This document shows, one piece after another, positions 1-10,660 of a DNA stretch of 64,000 nucleotides (positions within the stretch are counted from its first letter, which is position 1; every line of letters starts with the position of its first letter). The position numbers and the translations under genes are program-made. This stretch comes from Brassica napus (lineage: Eukaryota > Streptophyta > Magnoliopsida > Brassicales > Brassicaceae): contig NC_063452.1 in NCBI RefSeq assembly GCF_020379485.1, forward strand, positions 24,992,770 to 25,056,769. Direction: 5' to 3'. Below the pieces are notes generated by a model. It did not search any database. It saw only the letters and a program-made list of their open reading frames with translations, and had not been told where the DNA came from.

Positions 1-1
1 G

Positions 2-1417
2 CAGCCAATGGGGTCTCTACCAGGGAAACCAGAAAAGAACCCTAAGGAGTCTTGCAATGTTGTCTTCTCCACTACTTCTTCAGAGATTGAGTTGAGTGAT
101 CATGAGAAAGAGGAAGATGAGATTGAAAGACTGGTATTTGGAACTGAGTTTGGGAAAGTTGAGAGATTTGTTGTGGCCACAGCTGAAGCACAGATTGTGA
201 AGGACTCTGCCAGGAAGGTTGAAGCGACGAATCTGCAAAGAGCTGAGCACAAGGCTGAGAAACAAGTTGAGAAGAGAGCTGACAACAAGCTGAAAGAGGT
301 TAAGCTAGAGGAAGCCACTGAGGTTGAGCTATCACCCTATGATAAGCTCCCTTTCCCCCAAAGAGTTCTCACCAAAGCTCAGAAGAAGGTGCTCTCCAAG
401 TTCAGGAAAGATCTTAGTGATGTTGGGGTCAGACTTCCAGAAATCTCGGGTATGCATGAAGCTCATATCCAGATGATGCTCATCAACGACATTCTAGACC
501 ACCAAGCTGAAGTGGCCGAGCTTTTGGACATCTCCATTTTGAAGATTGATCCATCAATCCCTCCAAAGTCCCTCCCTAAGCTTGAGTCTCAAGGGATGTT
601 CACGTTGCCTTGCTACCTTGGTAAGCTCACTTTTGATGATGATCTTGTTGATTCTGGTGCAAGTTTGAATGTGATCTCAATGGAGATGATGAAGAGTCTA
701 GGGATTGAGAGCATGAAGCCAAACACATCTTCCCTACAGTTTGGAGATTCCTCTTCTACAATCCATATTGGTCTCATCAAGGACTTCCCTTTAAAGATTG
801 GAGCATGCACCATTCCTATAGACCTCACTGTTCTGAAGATGGCAACTGAGAAGAGAGTCCCATTGATCCTTGGCACTCCATTTCTCACAATAGTGGGAGC
901 TTGCATAGACTTTGCCAACAAGAAGGTCACACTCCTAAATGTGAACAAAACTGTCTCCTATCCACTACAATCCCCAAAGATGAATGCTGAGTATTGTGGA
1001 ACAATCACTTGTGGAGCATCCTCCATTGAGAAGAGCAAGGCTGAAGGGGTTGGTATTGAGAAAGAATGTCTTGCTGGAGAGTCCTCTAAAAAGATGTGTG
1101 ATGAGCACTTGGAAAGTGCTAAAAAGAAGGAGGTGAGTAGAGCCACAAAGGCTGCTCATGACAAGAAGAAGATTGTGAAAGAACCTCATCCTCCACCTCT
1201 TGATAAGACTCCTCACACTCTCACTCTCCACCCAATGAAGCTTAAGGATGGGGCCATTGAGTACAAAATCAAGTGCAAGGAAAGGTCTAAGCCATTCTCA
1301 AGTGCAAGGGCCATCATCACTCCTCAGCTCCAGAATGATCCAATCAAGCTTCAAGAGCTTCTCTCCCACGTCCTCACCATCACTCTTGAAGGTGGGAAGG
1401 ACCCTCCTTCTCACTAG
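2..1417 (+). CDS. Athila-type gag-protease polyprotein fragment (5' end outside window)
   Basis: The frame is open from the window edge, so the ATG at position 8 need not be the true start. The N-terminal part is a charged Glu/Lys-rich linker that follows gag in this family. A retropepsin-like aspartic protease follows, with the catalytic motif DSGAS near 655-669 and the flap/hydrophobic motif LILGTPFL near 865-890. After the protease comes a Lys-rich tail to the stop at 1415-1417, with no RT motif. Known role of the family: gag builds the virus-like particle and protease matures it. The related copy at 12188-14636 is broken by a stop and frameshifts, while this one is open over all its visible length. 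Confidence 0.8.
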   Translation, partial: QPMGSLPGKPEKNPKESCNVVFSTTSSEIELSDHEKEEDEIERLVFGTEFGKVERFVVATAEAQIVKDSARKVEATNLQRAEHKAEKQVEKRADNKLKEVKLEEATEVELSPYDKLPFPQRVLTKAQKKVLSKFRKDLSDVGVRLPEISGMHEAHIQMMLINDILDHQAEVAELLDISILKIDPSIPPKSLPKLESQGMFTLPCYLGKLTFDDDLVDSGASLNVISMEMMKSLGIESMKPNTSSLQFGDSSSTIHIGLIKDFPLKIGACTIPIDLTVLKMATEKRVPLILGTPFLTIVGACIDFANKKVTLLNVNKTVSYPLQSPKMNAEYCGTITCGASSIEKSKAEGVGIEKECLAGESSKKMCDEHLESAKKKEVSRATKAAHDKKKIVKEPHPPPLDKTPHTLTLHPMKLKDGAIEYKIKCKERSKPFSSARAIITPQLQNDPIKLQELLSHVLTITLEGGKDPPSH

Positions 1418-3209
1418 CCAAAGGAAGGAAAGTCAAGCTAGAGACTTAAAACAAGCTCACTTGGGAGGAAGTCCCATGACTATCCCTGTACATATCAGTA
1501 GGATCTTCGTTTTTAAGATCTTTGGGATGAGGAGGAAAGCGGCCAGACATTGCTCCCTAGACACCACTGCCTTTTCCAACACTCCATCAGAGGTACTCCT
1601 TCACCGTAATCTTGTGCATACCAGTTTATCTTTGCATATTGCTTTCCTTTGGGTATCTCTCCCTTACTCACACAGAGACTGTGTGATTTAAGTGTGGGGG
1701 AGGTACCAAGTATTTGATCATGTTTGCTTTGATGATTTTGAGTCTCATGCATTGCATTGTACATACATATATGCATAGAAAAACCAAAAAAATGAAATTT
1801 TTTAATCATGTAGTTGCATCACTTGCATTCTTAAGATTGAATCAGAGCATATCGGATGCATTCACTTGCATATGGAGCAGCTGATTGATATTGCCTTGTA
1901 TAGAACACTTGTTTGCACTGAATTTGACACCCTAGTTAAACATATCAAGTAGCTTAAGCATCTTTTGAAAGGCTTGCATGCTTTGAGCCTTGAAAACTCT
2001 TCTTGAAACTTGTTTGCTTGCTTGATATTGGCATTATTCTTGAAACCAGCTCCAACCTGAACTTAGACTTGAATGAACTTAATCTTTCTTGCATATGGGC
2101 ATTTGCATACTTGATCATGGATCTCATACACATTTGGGTTATCTTTCCCCATTGTACCACTCTTTGTTAACCCAAATGGCACTTCCTTACCCTTAAACCC
2201 TAGCCATTCTTTGAAGCCTACATTGATTTGCATGAGTGAGGCGTCTTTTGATAGTTTGTCATGTGCAAAATTTTGATAGTATTGGGAGCGACATGGATTT
2301 GTTCTCATCTCTTGCTAGCATAGGGTCATCATTTGAGCTAGCTTCTAGGATGATGAGTGGGGTCTTTGTTCCTTAAAGGTTTATATCTTGGGTTTGGGAA
2401 GTGATAAAGTTGAGATTGATGAACAAAAGATTGTCATGAGAAAGAAAATCCCTAGGGACCTAGAATAGAAAGATAAAAAAAGCTCTTGATTGTATTGTTT
2501 GAGATATTCCCCCTCTATTAAAAAAAAAAAAAAAAAAAAAGAAAGATTCAATAAGATAGTGGGGAAGGGATAATAAAAAGTGTTAGAGTTTAGAAATGTG
2601 AAAAGTGAATAAGAGGTCTTTAGTGGTTGAGTCTTAAGAAAAGAATGTTGTTTATTGAGTGAGTGATGTGAGTGTTTTTCATTATGGGTTATGGGATGAA
2701 TGAAAAGGGTGTAAAATTTATAATCACTTAGGAATGGGGTAGAATGATGAGGATGGATCCATGTATGTATGAATTGCTCCTAGTCTTAGATAAATTTTGC
2801 ATAATGATCAAGCTCCTTGATTCTTGAGTGATTGCCACCTTAAAATGATTGCATTGAACCCTCATCTTCATCCATATTAGACCATTTGATCACCTAGACA
2901 AATGATTGAGATCATGTGCCCATCTGTGAGAATTCACCTTGTGTGTGTGTGAATCAATGTGAGGGTTGGTGGAGAGAGCATGTTGGTTGAAAAGCATTGC
3001 ATCTTGTGTAGAGACATAAGAGTATTTATAGGCCTAGAGAAGCTAGAGTATAATAAGAGAATGTGTTCATGCTATTTGCTATGTTTCTTTAGGATGTTAA
3101 GTTGAGTGCATTGAGTGTTTCTTTTGGCTAAGCTCCCATCTTTGTATCTCTCCTCCTTGTGTTTTGAAAAGTTTACTTGAGTACAAGTAAAGGACTAGTG
3201 TGGGGGAGT
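1418..3209 (+). other. Non-coding internal region of Athila element A
   Basis: No coding potential is visible. A tract AAGTGTGGGGGAGGTACC near 1690 looks like a polypurine tract and is followed by a stretch (about 1705-1770) that is nearly the same as 14750-14800 of the other Athila element. An A-run sits at 2521-2540. A second, true polypurine tract lies just before the 3' LTR. In full-length Athila elements this position holds polymerase and an env-like region; both are missing. Confidence 0.7.
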
Positions 3210-4592
3210 TGATATCTCGCATATTTACATGGTTTTAACCATCATTTCTTGTACATAATGATCATGTAGATTAGGAATTAGGCATCTTTAGGGTCCATTT
3301 TGCATACATGAGTCTTTATTAGGGGTTGGAGTGTGCTATGGAGTTCTTGGAGGTGTTTAGAGACATTTGTGGTGCAAAAGGGTGAAAGATGAACATGGAT
3401 GGAGACCTTAAAGATATCTTTCGAAGCTCATGTTTTGGGGTGACGTGGGAAATTGAGTTATCTTTCTAATGGAAGTGGTTTCAAGTCATTTGGAGCTGTA
3501 TTGGAAGAGTTATGATCGATTTACTAGAGGCATATCAACTCTGACGCGGGTAGATGGACGCGGGTTAGCTTACCCGGGCAGCCTTCCAGAAGCTGGACGA
3601 GGAGCTAACGCGGGTTGGCCAACGTGGGTTGCGACCATGGCATCTACCCGGGTCGCGTCTTTACCTTGGCCGAAAATCAACATTTTCAAAGGGCATTTTA
3701 GACTTATCTATGGAAACCATTAGATTTTCCAAAGACCATATAAATACTCTTGTAATCGCCAAGTTAGGACTTATCTTCTTTTCTCTCTAAGAACACATAA
3801 ACCTCTTTAAAGAAAATTTGGATCTTGAATCATTTTCCATCTATATTCTTTGTGTTTGTGTGATTATCTTGCTCTCTAATCATGTTTAACCTTGAATCAT
3901 CCATGGTTTTTGGGGTTATTCATGTTTATTAGTGAGTAGACTAATCTTGGATTCATGGGCTAGGGTGATTAAGGGTGATTAGAGAAGATCTAGGGTGTTT
4001 AGTGTAAGATTTATTTGTTTTCATGCTTGTTGAGGGTTCTCAATGTTATTTTAGTCTTGATCATACTAAAATAGATCTCTAGGCATTTCCTGCCCACAAG
4101 GTGTATGATGAAATGCTTGAACTAACTCTTCAATGCTTTTAGTTTGCTTTACCTAAGAGATTAGTTGCTAAAGGAGTTGAGATTGCTATTAGACTTGTTC
4201 TCCATGTTTGCTTTAGTAACATTCAACCTAAGAGATTAGATGCTTGAGTTGTTTTACCAAAAAAACATTCATCTAGAGATAGAGCTTGTTTAGCTTAGTG
4301 TCTAGGCATAAGGAAAGTGTTTGATTGATAGCTTGCCACCCTTAGATTGGATCTACATCACCCAAGATCAAATGCCTAGCCCCATGAGTCCTCTTGCTTC
4401 ATATTGAGAAAGAAAGATCATTACTTTATTGCATTAGCTTATTAATTCTTAGTTCATACCATCTTTAAAACCGGATTGCACTTAGCTTAATCATGAACTT
4501 ACATTCCCTTTGCTTTAGAATCACCTAGGATTGGTTCGACAATCTTTTATACTACAACATTTGATTAGGAGCCTTGAAAAATGCTAACATCA
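3210..4592 (+). repeat. Athila element A 3' LTR
   Basis: It begins TGATATC after the purine tract and ends AACATCA, so it has TG...CA termini. A TATA-like box TATAAATA lies at 3739-3746. A GC-rich island with repeated ACGCGGGTT-type words (3541-3660) sits in otherwise AT-rich DNA. Length is 1383 bp and the sequence is almost the same as the solo LTR at 7308-8683. The next five bases are GTAAG. Confidence 0.85.
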
Positions 4593-4678
4593 GTAAGTCA
4601 TTTGTATCCTCAAGAATGAGAGGTCGTTTTTAGCATGGACTTAAGAACTTATGGCGGGATTGGTTCGATAATCTTTTA
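4593..4678 (+). repeat. Flank plus short repeat of the Athila LTR tail, fused to a Tat-like LTR
   Basis: Bases 4593-4656 match 8684-8747 and 8813-8876. Bases 4657-4678 repeat the LTR-tail start (GGATTGGTTCG...ATCTTTTA) and then switch into the Tat-like LTR. The switch falls in ATCTTTTA (4671-4678), an octamer also present at 19046-19053 in the intact Tat-like LTR. This points to a microhomology join. Confidence 0.65.
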
Positions 4679-4867
4679 GTTAAATAAATGATCTTGACTC
4701 ATTCAATAATATCTGAACAAGTCTTTTAACCACTTCGATCTTAAGTCGGTCCACACGTCAAACCGTTTCTACTAAACCGAGATTTTCCGAACCATTAATC
4801 AACTTGTTCTTTTGGTGAGAAGGATTATGTGACAAATCCTGTATCAACATTTGTCCCCCAGTTCTTC
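4671..4867 (-). repeat. Truncated 3' LTR and polypurine tract of the Tat-like element
   Basis: 4671-4852 aligns with 19046-19228 with few differences and represents the first 180 bp or so of the LTR on the minus strand. The rest is missing beyond the fusion with Athila-derived sequence. Bases 4853-4865 on the minus strand form the polypurine tract. Confidence 0.7.
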
Positions 4868-7307
4868 AAGTGAGGTGACACGGTTGGAGAACGGAGAAGT
4901 CTTTTAATAACCAGAAAAACATGTCTCCAAGCTGACTTTTCCTTAAGGAGTTCGCAAAGTCGTTTGTTGTTTGATAACGAGATCGTGCAAGGGAGGTCGC
5001 ATGAAGCGTTTGGTCTTGGCTCATTTGTCGTGATCAAAATATGAGTTCGATCTAAGCTACTAGATGAGGTTCGTTTGATCATCAGGTGACCGACTTCGTT
5101 TATGCACACGGTTCCGGACAGGAGTTCAATGTAATCAGTCGCGGGAGAGAGGAAAGTTGGATGGAGTTTGTGTATGTACAAGCAGTGGGCCGATCTTGTC
5201 ATCAGGGTCGCTGATCTTTAGGAGTATGATGAGTTCCCTTGATTTCTTGTGGTGGATTTGACGAATATGTTTATCGAGTTTGATATGAGTGTCAATTCAG
5301 GTTTATGTAAATTCATTTTGTTTGTGTAAAGTTGTTGGATATAATCCCAACGAATCATTAAGTCAATGAAAATGATTGGCTACACGTAGAGAGTCGAACG
5401 TTTACTTTGGTTCGGCTATAGGAGCAATTTATATCGCTCATCCTCGAGATGTTTTGCGAGATGGAAGCTGATCAGGAATCCAACTCGCGGACCAGTTGTG
5501 GCCTAAGGACGCGGTTTATTGATGTTGTTTTTGATATGGAGGGTGGTTTATGTCGATGAGAGCTTGGGTCGTTTGAGACTGCATGGTAAAACTTGATAAA
5601 AGTTTAAGCTTGTGCAAGAAGAGTGTATAAACATTTTACAGTTGTATAAGTTTATTTAGTTGTGATACAAAATTATGAATCGATATGAACAAGATCGCAA
5701 TAGCTATTATCTTATGCAATATATCGATATGCGTAAATAGATTATAAAGAATTGTTTACCGACATGGGCGTGTTTTGGTCTTGGTGACTTCGAGCTAGCG
5801 GAGAAGAAATAGTGTTGGATGCTTGATAATGTGTTCCTCATGTAGCTGATGAGAGGTTGAGATATTCAGACTATGAATTACTGATTTGATTGGTGCATAA
5901 CTTGTAGTACGCAATCGCCAATCATATCACATTTACTGCCTCTTCTGATTTTGCTTTCGTTTCGTTTGGAAATGTTGTTAGACAACATGCGAAAATAATT
6001 CTTGCATAGTTTGCCTAGATTTATCGTTTTCCATCTTAGGAAATTATTTCGAGGTCGGGACCTTTAGCAGTGGACGTCTCTTTTCGTAATGAAGGGGATA
6101 GATATCGATCTTCTTGATGTCGGGGCTCGCTGTCTTTCTGGAGGTATGATAAGAGCTTTGTTCAAAAACTCATTTTCGATCTGGGAGTGTAATATTTCAT
6201 TGGCTCCTCAACTTTAACTATTTGGAAATTTTGCCGACCTTCTGGAGGCATTGAACTTTGTCGGTCACTAAGCTGCTAAGGTTCCTTGGATATATGGCTC
6301 ATTATTTCCATGGAACGAGATGTGTTTTCAGCTTCATGCGCTGCTGAAGTTTGACAGAGATCGATCTTCCCAATCTTAGATTGGAATTAATGCTTTTAAG
6401 AAGGCATAATGAGTATCGACCCCTTCGAGGTCAAGCTATTTGGAGATCCGTCTTGTTGTTTTCTGGGAGCAATGTTCTCTGCTTGCTCTTCAAGTTATCT
6501 GAGCTCGTCGGAGGTAGAACTCGATGCCTTTCTCGGAGAAGGACGACCTATCGATCGTTCATGTTTCACGAGCTCGTTAAAGATCGAGTTTGTTTGTCTT
6601 TTAAATCAGACGCGAGAACTGTTTCCGCTTAATGCTGGTCGGATCTGTGTCTTACACAAATCATATCAAAGTCCCTAGGGTTTCGGGAGCTCGATTAAAT
6701 TGATTGGAGCATAAATTGGTAGGCTTTCATGTTTGTGCTAGCTGATCTAATATTTGTTCAATCCGTTGAAATTCAGGCTTTGGTGATTTGATTCTGATCG
6801 AGCTGTCGACCAGATGTCTCTTTGGTTTAGAAATGTATGTACCGTGAGATGGAAAGCTCGGGAGCATCTGGATATTCTCGGTGGCTTCATCGCGGGGGCT
6901 GTGATCAATGATTTCAGATCGGTTCCTTGGGCGCTAGAGTGCTTCGCTTGATGTGCTGCGAGATCTCTTTTGTTTTGTTTTAAACAACTTATTAATGTTC
7001 GCTGAGTGGGTCCTTAGCTCTGGGATTAGTCCTGATGTATTAGATCAAGCAACAGGAGTGTCTCCACTTGGTCCATCGAGTATGATGGTTAGATCGCTTT
7101 TCTTCTGTGCCTAGTGAATGGAATGGCAGCGGCCTGCAACACCTGATTTCGTCATTGTGGATCAAGTCTACTGAAGTTGGTCTGATCTTCGATCAATCGT
7201 ATTAGGTCTGGATAGCATTTAATCTGCCTTGTGCGAGGCATCAGTTTTGTCATCTCGAATGAGATATAAACTTTATCGGTTCGTACCTTTCCATCTTAGA
7301 TGGTAAG
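4868..7307. other. Internal region of Tat-like element, non-coding
   Basis: I find no gag, protease, RT or integrase motif on either strand. Open frames here are short and unlike known proteins. The block ends with GGTAAG, the left flank of the solo LTR. Confidence 0.55.
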
Positions 7308-8683
7308 TGATATCTTTCATATTTACATGGTTTTAACCATCGTACACAAAAATCATGTAGATTAGGAATTAGGCATCTTTAGGGTCCATTTTGCATACAT
7401 GGGTCCTTATTAGGGGCTGGAGTGTGCTATGGAGTTCTTGGAGGTGTTTAGAGACATTTGTGGTACAAAAGGGTGAAAGATGAACATGGATGGAGACCTT
7501 AAAGATATCTTTTGAAGCTCATGTTTTGGGGTGACGTGGGAAATTGAGTTATCTTTCAAATGGAAGTGGTTTCAAGTCATTTGGAGCTGTATTGGAGGAG
7601 TTATGATCGATTTACTAGAGGCATATCAACTCTGATGCGGGTAGATGGACGCGGGTTGGCTTACTCGGGCGGCCTCCCAGAAGCTGGACGAGGAGCTGAC
7701 GCGGGTTGCCCGACGTGGGTTGCGACCATGGCATCTACCCGGGTCGCGTCTTTACCTTGGCCGAAAATCAACATTTTCAAAGGGCATTTTAGACTTATCT
7801 ATGGAAACCATTAGATTTTCCAAAGACCATATAAATACTCTTGTAATCGCCAAGTTAGGACTTATCTTCTTTTCTCTCTAAGAACACATAAACCTCTTTA
7901 AAGAAAATTTGGATCTTGAATCATTTTCCATCTATATTCTTTGTGTTTGTGTGATTATCTTGCTCTCTAATCATGTTTAACCTTGAATCATCCATGGTTT
8001 TTGGGGTTATTCATGTTTATTAGTGAGTAGACTAATCTTGGATTCATGGGCTAGGGTGATTAAGGGTGATTAGAGAAGATCTAGGGTGTTTAGTGTAAGA
8101 TTTATTTGTTTTCATGCTTGTTGAGGGTTCTCAATGTTATTTTAGTCTTGATCATACTAAAATAGATCTCTAGGCATTTCCTGCCCACAAGGTGTATGAT
8201 GAAATGCTTGAACTAACTCTTCAATGCTTTTAGTTTGCTTTACCTAAGAGATTAGTTGCTAAAGGAGTTGAGATTGCTATTAGACTTGTTCTCCATGTTT
8301 GTTTTAGTAACATTCAACCTAAGAGATTAGATGCTTGAGTTGTTTTACCAAAAAAACATTCATCTAGAGATAGAGCTTGTTTAGCTTAGTGTCTAGGCAT
8401 AAGGAAAGTGTTTGATTGATAGCTTGCCACCCTTAGATTGGATCTACATCACCCAAGATCAAATGCCTAGCCCCATGAGTCCTCTTGCTTCATATTGAGA
8501 AAGAAAGATCATTACTTTATTGCATTAGCTTATTAATTCTTAGTTCATACCATCTTTAAAACCGGATTGCACTTAGCTTAATCATGAACTTACATTCCCT
8601 TTGCTTTAGAATCACCTAGGATTGGTTCGACAATCTTTTATACTACAACATTTGATTAGGAGCCTTGAAAAATGCTAACATCA
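7308..8683 (+). repeat. Athila solo LTR
   Basis: TGATATC...AACATCA, 1376 bp, near-identical to 3210-4592 including the ACGCGGGTT-rich island (7636-7750) and the TATA-like box. No polypurine tract precedes it and no primer-binding site follows. It is flanked by GTAAG on both sides (7303-7307 and 8684-8688), as expected of a solo LTR made by LTR-LTR recombination. Confidence 0.8.
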
Positions 8684-8877
8684 GTAAGTCATTTGTATCC
8701 TCAAGAATGAGAGCTCGTTTTTAGCATGGACTTAAGAACTTATGGCGGGATTGGTTCGATAATCTTTTATACTACAACATTTGATTAGGAGCCTTGAAAA
8801 CTCCTAACATCAGTAAGTCGTTTGCATCCTCAAGAATGAGAGGTCGTTTTTAGCGTGGACTTAAGAACTTATGGCGG
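8619..8877 (+). repeat. 129-bp tandem duplication of LTR tail plus flank
   Basis: Unit 1 is 8619-8747: the last 65 bp of the solo LTR plus 64 bp of flank. Unit 2 is 8748-8876 and repeats both parts with a few substitutions. The locus at 4528-4678 has one full unit and the start of a second, so the two loci share this duplication. Confidence 0.75.
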
Positions 8878-10550
8878 TTGAACTTTCTTCTTCAACTTGT
8901 GGTAATATGTGTTCCGAAGCGATCATCTTCGTTCCTCTTATAAAATAATAGTGGGAGCACGGCGTCGTTCTCTCTTTGGGCTATGATCGGATTATGTTGA
9001 TGGCACTTATTATGTCGACTGTCAAGTAGGAAAAATCGTCGAAAAGATTGGAATGCAAGGAGAATCTCTCTTTGATCTTTGGTCTTCGTAGTGGGACATT
9101 TGTTTAATTCACGACCTCTTCTTGTTGGAAAAGTCTCCCGAATCTTTTCTTTCTTCTTGAACAAACCAACGGTTGAAGAATTGTCTCCTCGTTTTTAGAA
9201 ATTGTGATAAGGGATAAAGTGATTCTGCTCCTTCTGAGTTCGTCCTCCACCTTGTTGAGAAGTCCTCATTGTTTTACGAGATCTCATGGGCATGTTTCCG
9301 CCTTAACTTGCCTCAACTGGGGTCGATAATAACTGATTTTTAAAAAAATCCTTTGGCGGGGTATTGTCCCCCAGTTCTTCAAGTGTGGTGACGAGGTTGT
9401 AGAACTAAGAAGCTTTTGACATGACTCCGAGCCGGTTTTTCTTTAATGAGAAGTTTCCTGCATTGGTCCCGAACCAGATATTGGCTTCATCGGTTTCAAA
9501 TGGGACGTCGGCTTGGGTTAACAAGTTCAACATCGTGATAGAATAACTTGTATCCTTGTTCATCTATCATAGTTGTAATATGATTTTGTCTCTTATTAGA
9601 ATAAATACGGAGATTTCCTTATGTCGTAGAAAGATCGTAACGAACGGTGTATCGTCAACTCGAGATCTTGTTGGGCTGTGTTCATGAAGGGATAGAACGG
9701 CTTCCACATGGTGATAGGAATAGGGTGATCTTTTAAATGGTTTCTCTTGAGCATTGAGAACTCTTCTTCGCTGGAAGGTGAGAGAGGGGTGCTTGTAGTT
9801 GTGGTTCTCTAACTTGCGAGCTCTTGTTCATGGAGGTCGAGTGGGCAGCAAACTTAGTTCAAGTCTCCTATGATTCAATTCATAATCATCTCGAGTGAAA
9901 CGTCGATTTCGTTGTCTTGAGTAAGATTTTTTCTTCATCGATCTCGAGCAGGATATCAGCTTCATCGGTCTCGAGCGAGACATCGAGTTCATGTTAATAT
10001 CATCATATTAAGACAAGATTTTATCCTTATTTGTCAGCATGAGCAGGTTCGTTTTCGTAAATGCCTTATCTTTAGCGAGTAGAAAGACATATTCTTTGTG
10101 AAGAATAGTAAAGAAATGCAACTCCTTTTCTTCTCGTTGAATAATCGAGTGGTGGAGGAGTCTTTTAATCATTATGAAAACATACTGGTTCGGTTACATG
10201 AAGTAATCATTGAAGTCGTTGCTCTTGCTGAGTGAGGGGTCTCTTTAACTCACGAGCTCTTCAGCCTTGGGATGTCATTTTCGGAAGCGTGCTCCATTTG
10301 GGAACTTGATATAAAGCTTCTCTTAGAACAAATCCTGCGTTGGAATATGTTCTTGTTATCATATTTCTCTTCGTTGTAATCTCGTCCAACTTATTGTTGC
10401 GGTGATCGTATCTTATTGCGATAGAAATACGATAGCTTTCGAACTTGTTCTTCCTTTTCTTATGAGAGCTCGTGCTCTTGTCTTATAAGAGGGCGGAAGA
10501 AGATTCTTATTATCACAATAAGAATATAATTATGTTTATAGTTTTCTCCA
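8878..10550. other. Tat-like internal sequence, including a diverged LTR-like stretch
   Basis: No coding region is visible. A second purine tract with the same core as at 4853 (minus strand ACTGGGGGACAA) lies at 9363-9376. The stretch about 9830-10510 runs parallel to the LTR at 18440-18970. Shared words in the same order include TCTCGAGCGAGAC, GAGTGAGG, GAGCTCT and CTTTTCTTATGAGAGC. It is probably an older, diverged copy of the same LTR type. Confidence 0.5.
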
Positions 10551-10660
10551 TTCTTGGTTTTATTGAGCTGTTTTGTCGGATATGGGATTATATTCTCCGT
10601 TCTTAGTTTTATTGAGCTGCTTTGTCGGATAAAGGATTATATTCTCCGTTCTTGGTTATA
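10551..10660 (+). repeat. 49-bp tandem repeat, third unit split by Athila insertion
   Basis: Units start with TTCTTGG or TTCTTAG at 10551, 10600 and 10649. The third unit stops at the Athila 5' LTR and resumes at 17627 after the 3' LTR (TTTTATTGAGCTGC). This reconstructs the empty site and fixes the target duplication as TTTTA (5' copy now TTATA). Confidence 0.8.

Larger units (their letters stand above)
1..4592 (+). mobile_element. Athila-type Ty3/gypsy element A, 3' part
   Basis: The window opens inside the internal region of an LTR retrotransposon. Visible in order are a gag-protease reading frame (2-1417), about 1.8 kb of non-coding internal sequence, a purine-rich tract (AGTGTGGGGGAG, about 3197-3208) and a 3' LTR (3210-4592). 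Reverse transcriptase, RNase H and integrase are absent between protease and LTR, so this copy could move only with enzymes supplied in trans. The same gag-protease/non-coding/LTR plan recurs in the element at 10661-17626, whose primer-binding site matches tRNA-Asp as in Athila. The 5' LTR and start of gag lie left of the window. The family call rests on protein resemblance and layout. Confidence 0.8.

Noticed and set aside
3469..3723. 84-codon ATG frame, repeated at 7560-7814
   Set aside because: It lies in the LTR upstream of the TATA-like box and spans the GC island; conservation reflects LTR copying.
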